24,128 nt of DNA from BM524 sp041554435 (GTDB lineage Bacteria > Bacteroidota > Bacteroidia > Bacteroidales > F082): the NCBI GenBank assembly GCA_041554435.1, contig JBFFLX010000042.1:1-24128 (forward strand), written 5' to 3'. The notes below the pieces were generated by a model. That model saw only the letters and a list, made by a program, of their open reading frames with translations, was not told the origin of the DNA and ran no database searches. Each line of letters begins with the position of its first letter. Position 1 is the stretch's first letter. The position numbers and the translations under genes are program-made. Shown here in pieces: positions 7,823 through 16,708 of the stretch.

Positions 7823-9196
7823 TTGATTGAAAATTACATAGTTAAAATTGCAAATATTGAAATTGGTGGGCAAAACCCTGTTATTGCCCAGTCGATGACA
7901 AATACAAATAGCCTTGATACCGAGGCTAGTGTAAATCAAATTATTGAACTTGTTAATTCGGGAAGTAAAATAGTAAGACTTAGTTGCCGAAGTATTAAAG
8001 AGGCCGAGAACCTAAAGAACATCAGAGAACTATTAAATAAAAAGGGAATTCAAATACCACTTGTGGCCGATACTCATTTTAATCCGGCTGTAGCCGAAGT
8101 GGCTGCTGTTTATGCCGATAAGGTGAGGATAAATCCCGGCAATTATGTTGACAAGCGCAGGCAAAAAAAGGAGTTTAGCGAAGAGGAGCATAAAGAGGAA
8201 TTAAGTAAGATAAAAGACAGATTAGGAAGTTTTATAGAGATTTGTAAAGAAAATTCCACTGCTGTTCGAATAGGCGTAAACCATGGCTCTTTATCAGAGA
8301 GAATGCTGTATCGCTATGGAAATACTGCCAGAGGTATGTACGAATCGGCAATGGAATTTATCAAAATCTTCAGAGAGTTCCATTTCCATAATATTATAAT
8401 TTCTTTAAAAGCCAGTTATGTACCTACCATGATAGAAGCCAATAAATTATTGCATGATGAAATGCAGAAGAAAGGCTTTTATTATCCCATACATCTTGGG
8501 GTTACTGAGGCTGGCGATGGCGCTGAAGCCAGAGTGAAATCGGCTGCCGGAATTGGTAGTCTGCTTGCCGTAGGAATTGGAGATACTATAAGGGTTTCTC
8601 TAACGGAAAACCCAGTAGAAGAAATTCCTTTTGCGGAGAAACTCATCGAAATATATGGTAAACGGCAAGTTTTACCAATGCCTTATTATGAAATAAACAG
8701 AACTTCAAGGCCTCAAATAATTTTAAAATATAATAGCAATGATGAAGAAGAATTGCTTATTAATTCATCAGTTGATTTTACTCGCCTGAATGAATCCGCA
8801 TCGTATAAAAAACTAAAAATAATTACCAATGGTGAACCCAAAAACGAACTTTCCGATATTATTTTACAAACCCTGGGAATAAAATATAGCAAAGCCGAAT
8901 TTATTGCCTGCCCTTCATGTGGACGCACACTTTTTAACATCATTGAGGAACTAAAAAAAGTAAAGCAAAAAACTTCTCATCTAAAGGGCTTAAAAATTGC
9001 TGTTATGGGTTGTATAGTTAATGGTATTGGAGAAATGGCCGATGCCGATTACGGTTATGTTGGTGCCGGTACCGGAAAAGTTAATATATACAAACAAAAA
9101 CAAATTATTTCCAAAAACCTTGATGAGAGTTTAGCTGTTGATGAATTAATAAAAATTATTAAGGAAAATGGCGACTGGAAACTCGAAAATGAATGA
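7823..9196 (+). CDS. ispG: 4-hydroxy-3-methylbut-2-en-1-yl diphosphate synthase (flavodoxin/ferredoxin)
   Basis: IspG (GcpE) reduces MEcPP to HMBPP, the next-to-last step of the MEP isoprenoid pathway, using a [4Fe-4S] cluster. The TIM-barrel half covers about 1-265 (GQNPVIAQSMTNTNSLD, VADTHFNPA, VRIGVNHGSLSERML, GIGDTIRVSLTENP). The cluster half has Cys363 and Cys366 in FIACPSCGRTLF, Cys397 in MGCIVNGIGE and Glu404 as probable cluster ligand. The start is TTG: the next ATG lies inside the conserved QSMTNT motif, far too late. At 457 residues it is longer than the short E. coli form (about 370) but much shorter than the roughly 600-residue form I expect in Bacteroidota. Only about 100 residues separate GDTIRVSL from FIACPSC, against about 26 in E. 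coli. The reading frame is unbroken, so this is not a frameshift. Confidence 0.96.
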   Translation: MIENYIVKIANIEIGGQNPVIAQSMTNTNSLDTEASVNQIIELVNSGSKIVRLSCRSIKEAENLKNIRELLNKKGIQIPLVADTHFNPAVAEVAAVYADKVRINPGNYVDKRRQKKEFSEEEHKEELSKIKDRLGSFIEICKENSTAVRIGVNHGSLSERMLYRYGNTARGMYESAMEFIKIFREFHFHNIIISLKASYVPTMIEANKLLHDEMQKKGFYYPIHLGVTEAGDGAEARVKSAAGIGSLLAVGIGDTIRVSLTENPVEEIPFAEKLIEIYGKRQVLPMPYYEINRTSRPQIILKYNSNDEEELLINSSVDFTRLNESASYKKLKIITNGEPKNELSDIILQTLGIKYSKAEFIACPSCGRTLFNIIEELKKVKQKTSHLKGLKIAVMGCIVNGIGEMADADYGYVGAGTGKVNIYKQKQIISKNLDESLAVDELIKIIKENGDWKLENE

Positions 9197-9256
9197 GTCT
9201 TAAAACTCAATTATACTTGTGAATTTCCTAACATTAAAACCAATTAAATAAGTGCT

Positions 9257-9264
9257 TATTTTTG
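9257..9264 (+). promoter_or_regulatory. Putative -7 box for the RND efflux operon
   Basis: TATTTTTG matches TAnnTTTG exactly, 20-27 bases before the ATG at 9284, in the 87-base gap after ispG. It suggests that the efflux operon has its own promoter rather than depending on ispG read-through. No good -33 element is visible. Confidence 0.42.
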
Positions 9265-9283
9265 CGCTTTAAAATCCTGAATT

Positions 9284-10411
9284 ATGAATATTAGAAGATT
9301 TATTATTTCAATAACATTATTAGCAGTTGCCATTGCAGCAGCCTTCTTTATTATGACTGCTCTGGCTAACAGCAAAAAGGATCCTGAGTCGAGGGCCAAG
9401 GAAAAAGCTAAAATTTATGTTCGGGCTAATAATATAGAATATTCGGATATGAGTACCAGTATTATAGCCAGTGGTAGATTATCATCACAGTCGTTGGTTG
9501 ATTTAAGCGCTGAGGTTTCTGGTATGATATTACAGGGTGACCTTAGTTTAAAGGAAGGCACTAATTTTAAAAAGGGCGATTTGTTGGTTAGAATTTTCGA
9601 TGAGGAAGCAAAAAACAATCTTAAAGCCAGCAAAAGCAGATTTCTTAACAGCATTGCTGGTATACTTCCTGATATGAAAATAGATTTTACTGAGGAGTTT
9701 GATAAATGGAATAAATTCTTCAATGATATTAACATTGATAAAGAATTACCTGCTCTTCCAAAGTTTAATTCAGATAAAGAAAAGATTTTTCTTGCCAGCA
9801 GAAATATTCTCAATGATTATTATACCATAGAAAGTGCTCAGGTACGACTTTCAAAATATAAGATATATGCTCCTTTCAAAGGCACTTTTACAAAAGTAAT
9901 GATGGAAGTAGGGTCGGTTGCAAACCCGGGTACCCGAATTGCAACTATGATAAAAACCGATAATCTTGAACTTGAAGTGCCTGTTAAGGCAGAAGACATT
10001 TACTGGATAAACTACAGCGATAAAGTAAAAGTAAGCACCAGCGATGGGCAAATGACATGGTGGGGAAAAGTTGTCAGAAAGTCAGATTATGTAGATCCTG
10101 CCTCACAATCTATTATAGTTTATGTGGCTGTTGAGCCTCAGAAGGACAAACCTCTTTATCAGGGACAGTATTTACAGGCGGAATTTTCAGATAAAATTGT
10201 TAATCAAAGTTTTGAAATCCCTCGTAATGCACTTTTCAATAAAAATGAAGTTTATCTGGTAGAGAATGGCATTCTCAAAAGAGCAACTGTAAAGGTTTTA
10301 AAATTAGGCTCTACAACAGCACTAATTTCAGGCCCTGAAGAGAATTCAACAATAGTTGTAGAACCTTTGATAAATGCTGCCGAAGGTGTGGTAGTGGAGA
10401 TACTTAAATAA
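9284..10411 (+). CDS. RND efflux periplasmic adaptor (membrane fusion protein)
   Basis: 375 residues. An N-terminal membrane anchor (about 5-27, FIISITLLAVAIAAAFFIM) holds the protein in the inner membrane. The lipoyl/barrel-sandwich half-motifs follow: DLSAEVSGMIL with LKEGTNFKKGDLLVRIFD (about 78-110) and YKIYAPFKGTFTKVMMEVGS (about 190-215), separated by a short alpha-hairpin with SRFLNSIAGI. Beta-barrel and membrane-proximal domains complete it (LELEVPVKAEDIYWI, ALFNKNEVYLVENGILKRATV). There is no lipobox, unlike many adaptors. It bridges the pump and the TolC-type channel encoded next. The pump ATG follows after one base. The call is firm; substrates are unknown. Confidence 0.93.
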   Translation: MNIRRFIISITLLAVAIAAAFFIMTALANSKKDPESRAKEKAKIYVRANNIEYSDMSTSIIASGRLSSQSLVDLSAEVSGMILQGDLSLKEGTNFKKGDLLVRIFDEEAKNNLKASKSRFLNSIAGILPDMKIDFTEEFDKWNKFFNDINIDKELPALPKFNSDKEKIFLASRNILNDYYTIESAQVRLSKYKIYAPFKGTFTKVMMEVGSVANPGTRIATMIKTDNLELEVPVKAEDIYWINYSDKVKVSTSDGQMTWWGKVVRKSDYVDPASQSIIVYVAVEPQKDKPLYQGQYLQAEFSDKIVNQSFEIPRNALFNKNEVYLVENGILKRATVKVLKLGSTTALISGPEENSTIVVEPLINAAEGVVVEILK

Positions 10412-10412
10412 T

Positions 10413-13400
10413 ATGAAGAAATTAATAAGCATTTTTGTAAAGTACCCCTTCTACGCCAACGTGTTGATATTTATCATGATAGGCGTGGGCTTGTTGAGTT
10501 TTTTGAATATGAAGAAATCTTTTTTCCCCGACAGGTCGGAGAGAGATATCTTTGTATCTATATTTTATCCCGGAGCATCTCCCAAAGAGATGGAAGAGGG
10601 AATAACCATTAGAGTTGAAGAAGCCCTCAGGGGTATTGCCGGTATCAAGGAAATAAATTCCACTTCCTCTGAAAATGTTTCCAGCACACAAATAACTACC
10701 ACCGGTGAATATGATATCGACGAAACACTAATGGAGGTTAAAAATGCTGTCGACGGAATCACGTCTTTCCCTGTGGATGCCGAAAAACCAATAGTCTTTA
10801 AACAACGGTCGGCCTCTTTTGCCATGCGAATGAGTATTAAAGGTTTAGGAAATACCGACCTCATGACTCTAAAAAAATATTCTGATGATATAGAATATGA
10901 CTTATTTAATTCGGGAATAATGTCCCAAATTACTGTTAGTGGATATCCTTCTCCTGAACTGTCTGTTGAAATTTCCGAGCAAAATCTATTACGATATAAT
11001 CTTACTTTCGATGAAGTTGCCAGGGCAATAGCACAGAATAACCTCGATATATCAGGAGGACAAATCAGGTCGCCAAAGGAAGAAATAATGATTCGTTCGC
11101 GATACAGAACAGTTGAACCTGAAGAAATAGAAAATATTATTATCAGAGGTAATCCTGATGGTACATTTCTAAGAATCAGGGATGTGGGTACTGTTGATTT
11201 GAAATTTGCAGATGTGGCAGGAACTTCTCTTATGCGAGGAGAACCTTCAATTTCTTTTAATATAAATAAACTTGCCGAGGAAGACCTTTCAGATATTTCA
11301 AAATTTTGTAATGAGTATGCTGCAGAATTCAACAAGAAGCACACTGATGCCGAGTTAGTTATCACTTTCGACTTTCTGGATATGCTTAAAGGTCGTCTGA
11401 ATCTGCTTTATAAAAACGGGGGTATGGGATTATTACTCATCCTCATTACACTGGGTTTATTTCTTAGTTTAAGACTCTCATTTTGGGTAGCATTCGGTAT
11501 ACCGGCATCCTTATTTTCAATGTTTATTCTGGCTTCCTTTTATGGTATTACTATAAATATGATTTCCCTCTTTGGGATGATACTGGTAATTGGAATACTC
11601 GTTGATGATGGAATTGTAATTGCCGAAAATATTTATACGCATTTCGAAAATGGTAAATCCCCCAAAAGGGCAGCAATTGACGGAACCTTAGAAGTAATGC
11701 CTGCGGTTGTAACTTCAGTTACCACCACTATGATTGCCTTTTCAGCCTTATTTTTTATTGAGGGGCGTATGGAATTTATGTACGAAATGGCCTTTGTAGT
11801 AGTTTTTAGTTTACTATTCTCTTTCGTAGAAGCATTTTTTGTATTGCCTGCTCACCTTGGCAGTTCATTTATTTTAAGGAAGAATGTGAAACAAAATACC
11901 GGTAAAAAAGTTCGCGATCTTTTGGATAGATTTTTAGACTTTATGAAAGTTAAGGTTTATGGAAAATCATTAATATTTGTGCTTAAATGGAGATACTTTT
12001 TTGTTTTTTCTCCAGTATTGTTAATTCTGATTACAATAGGATTATTCAGAGGAGGTCAGATAAAAGCCACATTCTTTCCTTCCATTCCTTTCGACCAGTT
12101 TACTGCTGATATTGCTTTCAAACCAGGTGCCGGAGAAGCACAAACTCTAAAATATCTTAAGAAAATTGATGATGCCATCTGGGAAGTTAATGATGAACTT
12201 AGGGAAGAACTTAATGATACAGTAGATTTGGTAAATTATACTTTCGTTTCAACGGGATCGGCTTTTAGCGGACAGGAAAATGGCTCACATGCAGGTAACG
12301 TATTTGTGCTATTACGAGATTTGGAAGGTAGCGGAACATCTAGTTTTGAAATCGTTAAAAGAGTTCAGGACAAACTTGGGCCTCTCAATGAAATTGATAA
12401 AGTTAAAATTGCAGGACGACATACCTTTGGAACTCCTATTTCCATTAGCCTTTTGGGAAGAGATTTGGATGAGTTAAATGCGGCAAAAGAATTTCTACTG
12501 GAAGGAATGCGAAGAATTAAGGCCCTTACAAATGTTACTGACGTTAACCCGGCAGGAAAACGTGAGGTGCAATTGAAATTGAAACCTAAGGCATATTTTC
12601 TCGGTTTTTCTCAGGTTAGCCTGCTTAATCAGGTTAGGCAGGGTTTCTTTGGAGGTCAGGCACAAAGATTGCAAAAAGGTAAGGATGAACTCAGAGTTTG
12701 GGTTAGATATCCCAAATCCGACAGACTTAGCATAGGGCAGTTGGAAAATATGAAAATTAAAACTCCTGCAGGAGAATATCCCCTTAGCGAACTTGCCGAA
12801 TATACTATAAACAGAGGTCCAGTAAGTATTAAACATTATAATGGCTCAAGAGAAGTTAGAGTTGATGCCGACTTATTAAACCCTTATGATGCAGTGCCTC
12901 CTTTAATGGAAAAAATCAGAACAGACATACTTCCTGATTTAGAACATCTATATCCTGGTGTAAGGGTTGAATATCAGGGACAACAGAAAGATTCCAACGA
13001 AAGTATGGCGCAAATACAAACTTATTTTGGTGCCGCTTTTGCCCTCATGGTATTAATAATTATTTTGCATTTTAATTCTTTTGCCCAGGGATTACTAATT
13101 ATTTCAATGATACCTCTGGCATGGATAGGATCGGCATGGGGTCATGGAGTGGAAGGTATTCCCGTTTCTATGTTAAGTGCCTGGGGAATGATTGCTCTTT
13201 CAGGGGTTATCATTAATGATGCGGTGGTCTTTCTGTCGAAATATAACTCCCTGCTGGTGGAAGGGAATAAAGTTAAAGATGCCCTTCTAAAAACCGGACA
13301 GGCTCGTTTCAGGGCAATTGTTCTTACTACTATCACCACTTCTGTGGGATTATATCCCATAATTTTTGAAAAGAGTTTTCAGGCACAGTTTTTACGCCCC

Positions 13401-13652
13401 ATGGCTGTTGCATTAGCCTATGGAGTGCTGGTTGGCACCGGGTTTATCCTGATTTTCTTCCCTATAATTATTCTGGTTTATAATGATGTTAAAAGACAAG
13501 TTGTTTGGTTTATCAGAAACATAAGTCTATGGCTAAAACAAGGTGATGCCGAATATGTTATAAATGAAGCAGAAATTCGCAGAATTAAAAGATTGCCAAG
13601 TGCCGAAGAGGTTGAAAATGCAATTATTAATAGTAAAAAAACACTCGACTAA
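10413..13652 (+). CDS. RND efflux transporter permease subunit (AcrB-like)
   Basis: 1079 residues, the usual size for a trimeric RND pump of the inner membrane, driven by proton import. It has the duplicated plan: a first membrane helix (about 10-30), a large periplasmic loop, helices about 335-475 and a second helix bundle about 870-1020. The proton-relay aspartates are present in GILVDDGIVIAEN (Asp398, Asp399, matching AcrB Asp407/408). At the AcrB Lys940 position in helix 10 the sequence is GVIINDAVVF, with Asn935-Asp936. Periplasmic landmarks include FYPGASPKEMEEGITIRVEE near the start and QNNLDISGGQI in the porter region. It is placed between adaptor and TolC channel with 1- and 2-base gaps, one operon. 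The drug, lipid or metal substrate cannot be read from sequence. Confidence 0.94.
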   Translation: MKKLISIFVKYPFYANVLIFIMIGVGLLSFLNMKKSFFPDRSERDIFVSIFYPGASPKEMEEGITIRVEEALRGIAGIKEINSTSSENVSSTQITTTGEYDIDETLMEVKNAVDGITSFPVDAEKPIVFKQRSASFAMRMSIKGLGNTDLMTLKKYSDDIEYDLFNSGIMSQITVSGYPSPELSVEISEQNLLRYNLTFDEVARAIAQNNLDISGGQIRSPKEEIMIRSRYRTVEPEEIENIIIRGNPDGTFLRIRDVGTVDLKFADVAGTSLMRGEPSISFNINKLAEEDLSDISKFCNEYAAEFNKKHTDAELVITFDFLDMLKGRLNLLYKNGGMGLLLILITLGLFLSLRLSFWVAFGIPASLFSMFILASFYGITINMISLFGMILVIGILVDDGIVIAENIYTHFENGKSPKRAAIDGTLEVMPAVVTSVTTTMIAFSALFFIEGRMEFMYEMAFVVVFSLLFSFVEAFFVLPAHLGSSFILRKNVKQNTGKKVRDLLDRFLDFMKVKVYGKSLIFVLKWRYFFVFSPVLLILITIGLFRGGQIKATFFPSIPFDQFTADIAFKPGAGEAQTLKYLKKIDDAIWEVNDELREELNDTVDLVNYTFVSTGSAFSGQENGSHAGNVFVLLRDLEGSGTSSFEIVKRVQDKLGPLNEIDKVKIAGRHTFGTPISISLLGRDLDELNAAKEFLLEGMRRIKALTNVTDVNPAGKREVQLKLKPKAYFLGFSQVSLLNQVRQGFFGGQAQRLQKGKDELRVWVRYPKSDRLSIGQLENMKIKTPAGEYPLSELAEYTINRGPVSIKHYNGSREVRVDADLLNPYDAVPPLMEKIRTDILPDLEHLYPGVRVEYQGQQKDSNESMAQIQTYFGAAFALMVLIIILHFNSFAQGLLIISMIPLAWIGSAWGHGVEGIPVSMLSAWGMIALSGVIINDAVVFLSKYNSLLVEGNKVKDALLKTGQARFRAIVLTTITTSVGLYPIIFEKSFQAQFLRPMAVALAYGVLVGTGFILIFFPIIILVYNDVKRQVVWFIRNISLWLKQGDAEYVINEAEIRRIKRLPSAEEVENAIINSKKTLD

Positions 13653-13654
13653 AA

Positions 13655-14983
13655 ATGAAGAGTTTAAAAATAAAATATCTGGTATTTAGCCTTTTTTGCA
13701 TTTCATTGATGGCAGCTATTAATGTGCAGGCTCAGGAGAAACTGAAACTTGATGAAGCCATATTAAAAGGCCTTGAAAATAATTTCCAGGTAAGAATATT
13801 TAAAGAATATACCCGCATAGCCGAACTTAATAATAGTTGGGGAACCGTTGGCAGATATCCTTCAATTTCTATGGGTGCTGTAAATGCAAACCGCTACGAT
13901 AATATTGCCGATGCTACTAATCCAAATACTCGCAAAGAATCGTATACCTATAGCCTTGCTCCTTATGTTGATTTGCAATGGATTTTATTTAATGGGTTTT
14001 CGGTAAAAATGAATAAGGATAAACTGGATATGCTGGAAACATATTCCAGAGGAAATGCTGCTTTGGTTGTTGAAAACACAATACAGGCAGTGGTTTTGGC
14101 TTATTATAAAGTTTTACTGGAGGAAGAAAGGTTAAAGGTGTTAAAGCAGGTAAAAGATCTCTCAGGCGACAGATATGAATATGAAACTATCCGTCAGGAA
14201 ATAGGAAGTGCTGTTACTTTCGATGTTCTTCAGGCGAAGAATTCATTTTATAGCGACTCTACAAATTATCTCTTACAAAAACTAAATGTAAAAAATGCTT
14301 ATTTAAACCTTAATTTGCTTCTGGGTGAACCCCCTGAAAATACTTTTATGCTTGTAGATTCTTTTGATGTTAAAACAAAAGATTATGAACTGGTAGATTT
14401 GAAGCAAAAAATGATGGCAAGCAACAGAACTCTTCGTAATCAATATGTTAATCAGGAGATACTTAAAAAAGAAGTTAATATTAAAAAGGCTGCCGTATGG
14501 CCTACACTTGCCTTAAATGCCGGTAGCGACTATAATAAAAGATGGAATAATTATCCAAATTCTGCAAATACCGATTCGTATACACTTGATTATTATGCAA
14601 ATTTTAGTCTGAATTTCAACCTTTTTAATGGTGGAAATACCAAAAGAGCAATAGAGGCAGCCGACATAAATCGTAATATCGGGAATATAGAAATTAAAGA
14701 AATGGAGCAAACCCTGGCAAATGTTCTTCTAAATCAATACGACCTTTATAATATTAGAAAACAACTGCTTGAAGTTGCCAATGTAAATATGCAAAGCGCA
14801 GAGTTAAATCTGCAAATAGCAACTGAAAAATATCGTAATGGAAGTATTAACTCCTTTAATTACAGAGATGTACAACTTATTTACCTGAATGCAGCCTATA
14901 GAAAATTAAATTCAATTTACGACTTAATAGATACCGAAACCGAACTTTTAAGGATTACAGGAGGAATAGTTTTTGAAGAATAA
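13655..14983 (+). CDS. TolC family outer-membrane efflux channel
   Basis: 442 residues with a signal peptide (about 1-26, LVFSLFCISLMAAINVQA). The two-fold OEP repeat is clear: LDEAILKGLENNFQVRIFK opens the first half and LKKEVNIKKAAVWPTLALN the second. Long amphipathic helices follow each opener (ENTIQAVVLAYYKVLLEEER; EMEQTLANVLLNQYDLYN), separated by strand pieces such as VDLQWILFNGFSVK and NFSLNFNLFNGGNTKRAI. These form a trimeric 12-strand barrel with a periplasmic tunnel. Its ATG follows the pump stop after 2 bases. Its own stop is followed after one base by the ATG of the C-S lyase gene. No lipobox is seen. Confidence 0.93.
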   Translation: MKSLKIKYLVFSLFCISLMAAINVQAQEKLKLDEAILKGLENNFQVRIFKEYTRIAELNNSWGTVGRYPSISMGAVNANRYDNIADATNPNTRKESYTYSLAPYVDLQWILFNGFSVKMNKDKLDMLETYSRGNAALVVENTIQAVVLAYYKVLLEEERLKVLKQVKDLSGDRYEYETIRQEIGSAVTFDVLQAKNSFYSDSTNYLLQKLNVKNAYLNLNLLLGEPPENTFMLVDSFDVKTKDYELVDLKQKMMASNRTLRNQYVNQEILKKEVNIKKAAVWPTLALNAGSDYNKRWNNYPNSANTDSYTLDYYANFSLNFNLFNGGNTKRAIEAADINRNIGNIEIKEMEQTLANVLLNQYDLYNIRKQLLEVANVNMQSAELNLQIATEKYRNGSINSFNYRDVQLIYLNAAYRKLNSIYDLIDTETELLRITGGIVFEE

Positions 14984-14984
14984 A

Positions 14985-16145
14985 ATGTACAATTTTGATA
15001 AGATAATCGATCGCCGGGGCACCGCAAGCGTGAAATGGGATTTAAGAAAAGAGATATTTAAAAGGGAAGATGTTTTGCCCATGTGGGTTGCCGATATGGA
15101 TTTTGAAACCCCCGATTTTATTGTTGATGCAGTAAAAGAAAGGGCATTTCATCCCGTTTATGGCTATTCCCTTATGGAGAAAAGTTATTATGATGCTTTT
15201 ATTTCCTTTACAAAACGCCGACATCAATGGGAAATAAAAAAGGAATGGATGGTGTTTTCACCTGGAATTGTAACAGCCGTAAATGCTGCAATAAAAGCCT
15301 TTACAAAAGAGGGAGAAGGTGTAATTGTTCAGCCACCGGTTTACTTTCCCTTTTTTAGTGCGGTAAATAACAATAATCGTAAACTCCTTGAAAATGAGTT
15401 GATTTACATTGACAATACATATAAGTTCGACTTTGATGATTTGAAAGAAAAAGCAAAGGAGGCCAAACTAATTTTGCTTTCAAGCCCGCATAATCCAGTT
15501 AGCCGCTGCTGGACAGAGGATGAACTCAGTGAGTTGGGAAAAATTTGTCTGGAAAACGATGTGATAATTATCTCCGATGAAATTCATGCCGATTTAATAC
15601 TTCCCGGATACAAACATCGCCCTTTGGCAACAATTTCAGAGGAGTTAGCAGAGGTTTGTGTAACATGTATGGCTCCTTCAAAAACCTTTAATGTGGCAGG
15701 TTTGTTTACTTCCATAATTATAATTCAAAACGAGAAACTTCGTGAAAAATATAATAAAGTAATGGAGTCGATAAGTTTGGTGCATGGCAATATTTTTGGA
15801 ATGATTGCTGCCGAAGCAGGCTATTCCAATGGCGATATTTGGCTCGATGAACTTATGGAATACGTTAACACAAATTTTAAATATGTTGATGAATTCCTGA
15901 AAAAGGAAATCCCTTCCATTAAAATGGTAAAAGCCGAAGCCACTTATCTTGCATGGCTCGATTTTAAACAAACAGGACTCACCGATGAAGTTTTACACGA
16001 CAAACTAATTAATGAAGCAAACCTTGGCCTTAGTCCGGGTAGTATTTTCGGAAAAGGAGGAGAAGGATTTATGAGAATGAATCTGGGAACTCCTTTAGTA
16101 TTAGTAAAAGAGGCAATGGAAAAACTTAAAATGGTTTTTGCTTAA
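14985..16145 (+). CDS. MalY/PatB family pyridoxal-phosphate C-S lyase (cystathionine beta-lyase type)
   Basis: 386 residues from ATG 14985, fold-type I aminotransferase. The N-terminus YNFDKIIDRRGTASVKWD is the typical PatB/MalY start. Other motifs: LPMWVADMDFETP, VVQPPVYFPFF-like substrate-binding loop (VQPPVYFPFFSAV), LLSSPHNPVSRCW, ISDEIHADLIL and the PLP lysine in MAPSKTFNVAGLF (Lys233). C-terminal Arg in GEGFMRMNLGTP binds the substrate carboxylate. These enzymes split L-cystathionine or other cysteine S-conjugates to a thiol, pyruvate and ammonia. A TTG at 14973 is an alternative start, overlapping tolC by 11 bases; AGGAGG at 14959-14964 is 8 bases from that TTG and 20 from the ATG, so the longer form cannot be ruled out. 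Being last in the efflux operon is unusual. Confidence 0.9.
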   Translation: MYNFDKIIDRRGTASVKWDLRKEIFKREDVLPMWVADMDFETPDFIVDAVKERAFHPVYGYSLMEKSYYDAFISFTKRRHQWEIKKEWMVFSPGIVTAVNAAIKAFTKEGEGVIVQPPVYFPFFSAVNNNNRKLLENELIYIDNTYKFDFDDLKEKAKEAKLILLSSPHNPVSRCWTEDELSELGKICLENDVIIISDEIHADLILPGYKHRPLATISEELAEVCVTCMAPSKTFNVAGLFTSIIIIQNEKLREKYNKVMESISLVHGNIFGMIAAEAGYSNGDIWLDELMEYVNTNFKYVDEFLKKEIPSIKMVKAEATYLAWLDFKQTGLTDEVLHDKLINEANLGLSPGSIFGKGGEGFMRMNLGTPLVLVKEAMEKLKMVFA

Positions 16146-16228
16146 CATACTTTATTAATCGTAGTAGTTTCAATTTCTTAATTTCCCGCAATAATTCTTT
16201 AATTTAGCCATCTCACAAAACAGTTTTT

Positions 16229-16708
16229 ATGAGTAAGATAAAAATACTATTTGTTTGTTTAGGAAATATTTGCCGCTCTCCCAGCGCTGAAGCGGTATTT
16301 AAAGATATAGTTAAAACAAAAGGCCTGGCCAAAGAATTTGAAATTGATTCAGCCGGAACCTATGCCTATCACGAAGGTGAAATGGCCGACAGAAGGATGC
16401 AGCAGCATGCCATAAAGCGTGGCTATAATTTAACATCCATATCAAGGCCATTTGATCCAAATCGCGATTGGGATAAATTTGATTATGTTGTAGCAATGGA
16501 CAATAGTAATTTTAGCGATTTGAAAGCTATGGCACGCAATGAGGCCGACTTAAAGAAACTATATAAAATGACTAATTTTTCATCCAGATTTAATTACGAT
16601 CATGTGCCCGATCCCTATTATGGTGGTTATGAGGGCTTTGAATTGGTTCTGGATATTTTAGAAGATGCCGGAGAAGGCTTCTTCAACTACGTAAAAAAAC
16701 AAGAATAA
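16229..16708 (+). CDS. Low molecular weight protein-tyrosine phosphatase
   Basis: 159 residues, full length for the family. The phosphate loop VCLGNICRSPSAEAVF is at the N-terminus, giving nucleophile Cys10 and Arg16, and the general acid is Asp128 in VPDPYYGG. The C-terminal helix FELVLDILEDAGEGF is typical. These cytoplasmic enzymes hydrolyse phosphotyrosine; in bacteria some act on tyrosine autokinases of polysaccharide export, others are general. No kinase gene is in view, so the target is unknown. Its stop codon overlaps the ATG of the next gene by one base (TAATG), which implies translational coupling with the FmdE-like protein. Confidence 0.95.
   Translation: MSKIKILFVCLGNICRSPSAEAVFKDIVKTKGLAKEFEIDSAGTYAYHEGEMADRRMQQHAIKRGYNLTSISRPFDPNRDWDKFDYVVAMDNSNFSDLKAMARNEADLKKLYKMTNFSSRFNYDHVPDPYYGGYEGFELVLDILEDAGEGFFNYVKKQE

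Noticed and set aside
7823..9196. Frameshifted or deleted ispG pseudogene
   Set aside because: The frame is open throughout, and both halves with Cys363, Cys366, Cys397 and Glu404 are intact; the short length is due to the insertion domain.
10565..11365. 266-residue open frame antisense to the RND pump
   Set aside because: It mirrors codon bias of the pump gene, has a Ser/Leu/Ile-rich low-information composition and no family motif; the sense frame is a clear pump.
16200..16207. -7 box TAATTTAG before the phosphatase gene
   Set aside because: One mismatch to TAnnTTTG in very AT-rich DNA and no -33 element; not better than chance.
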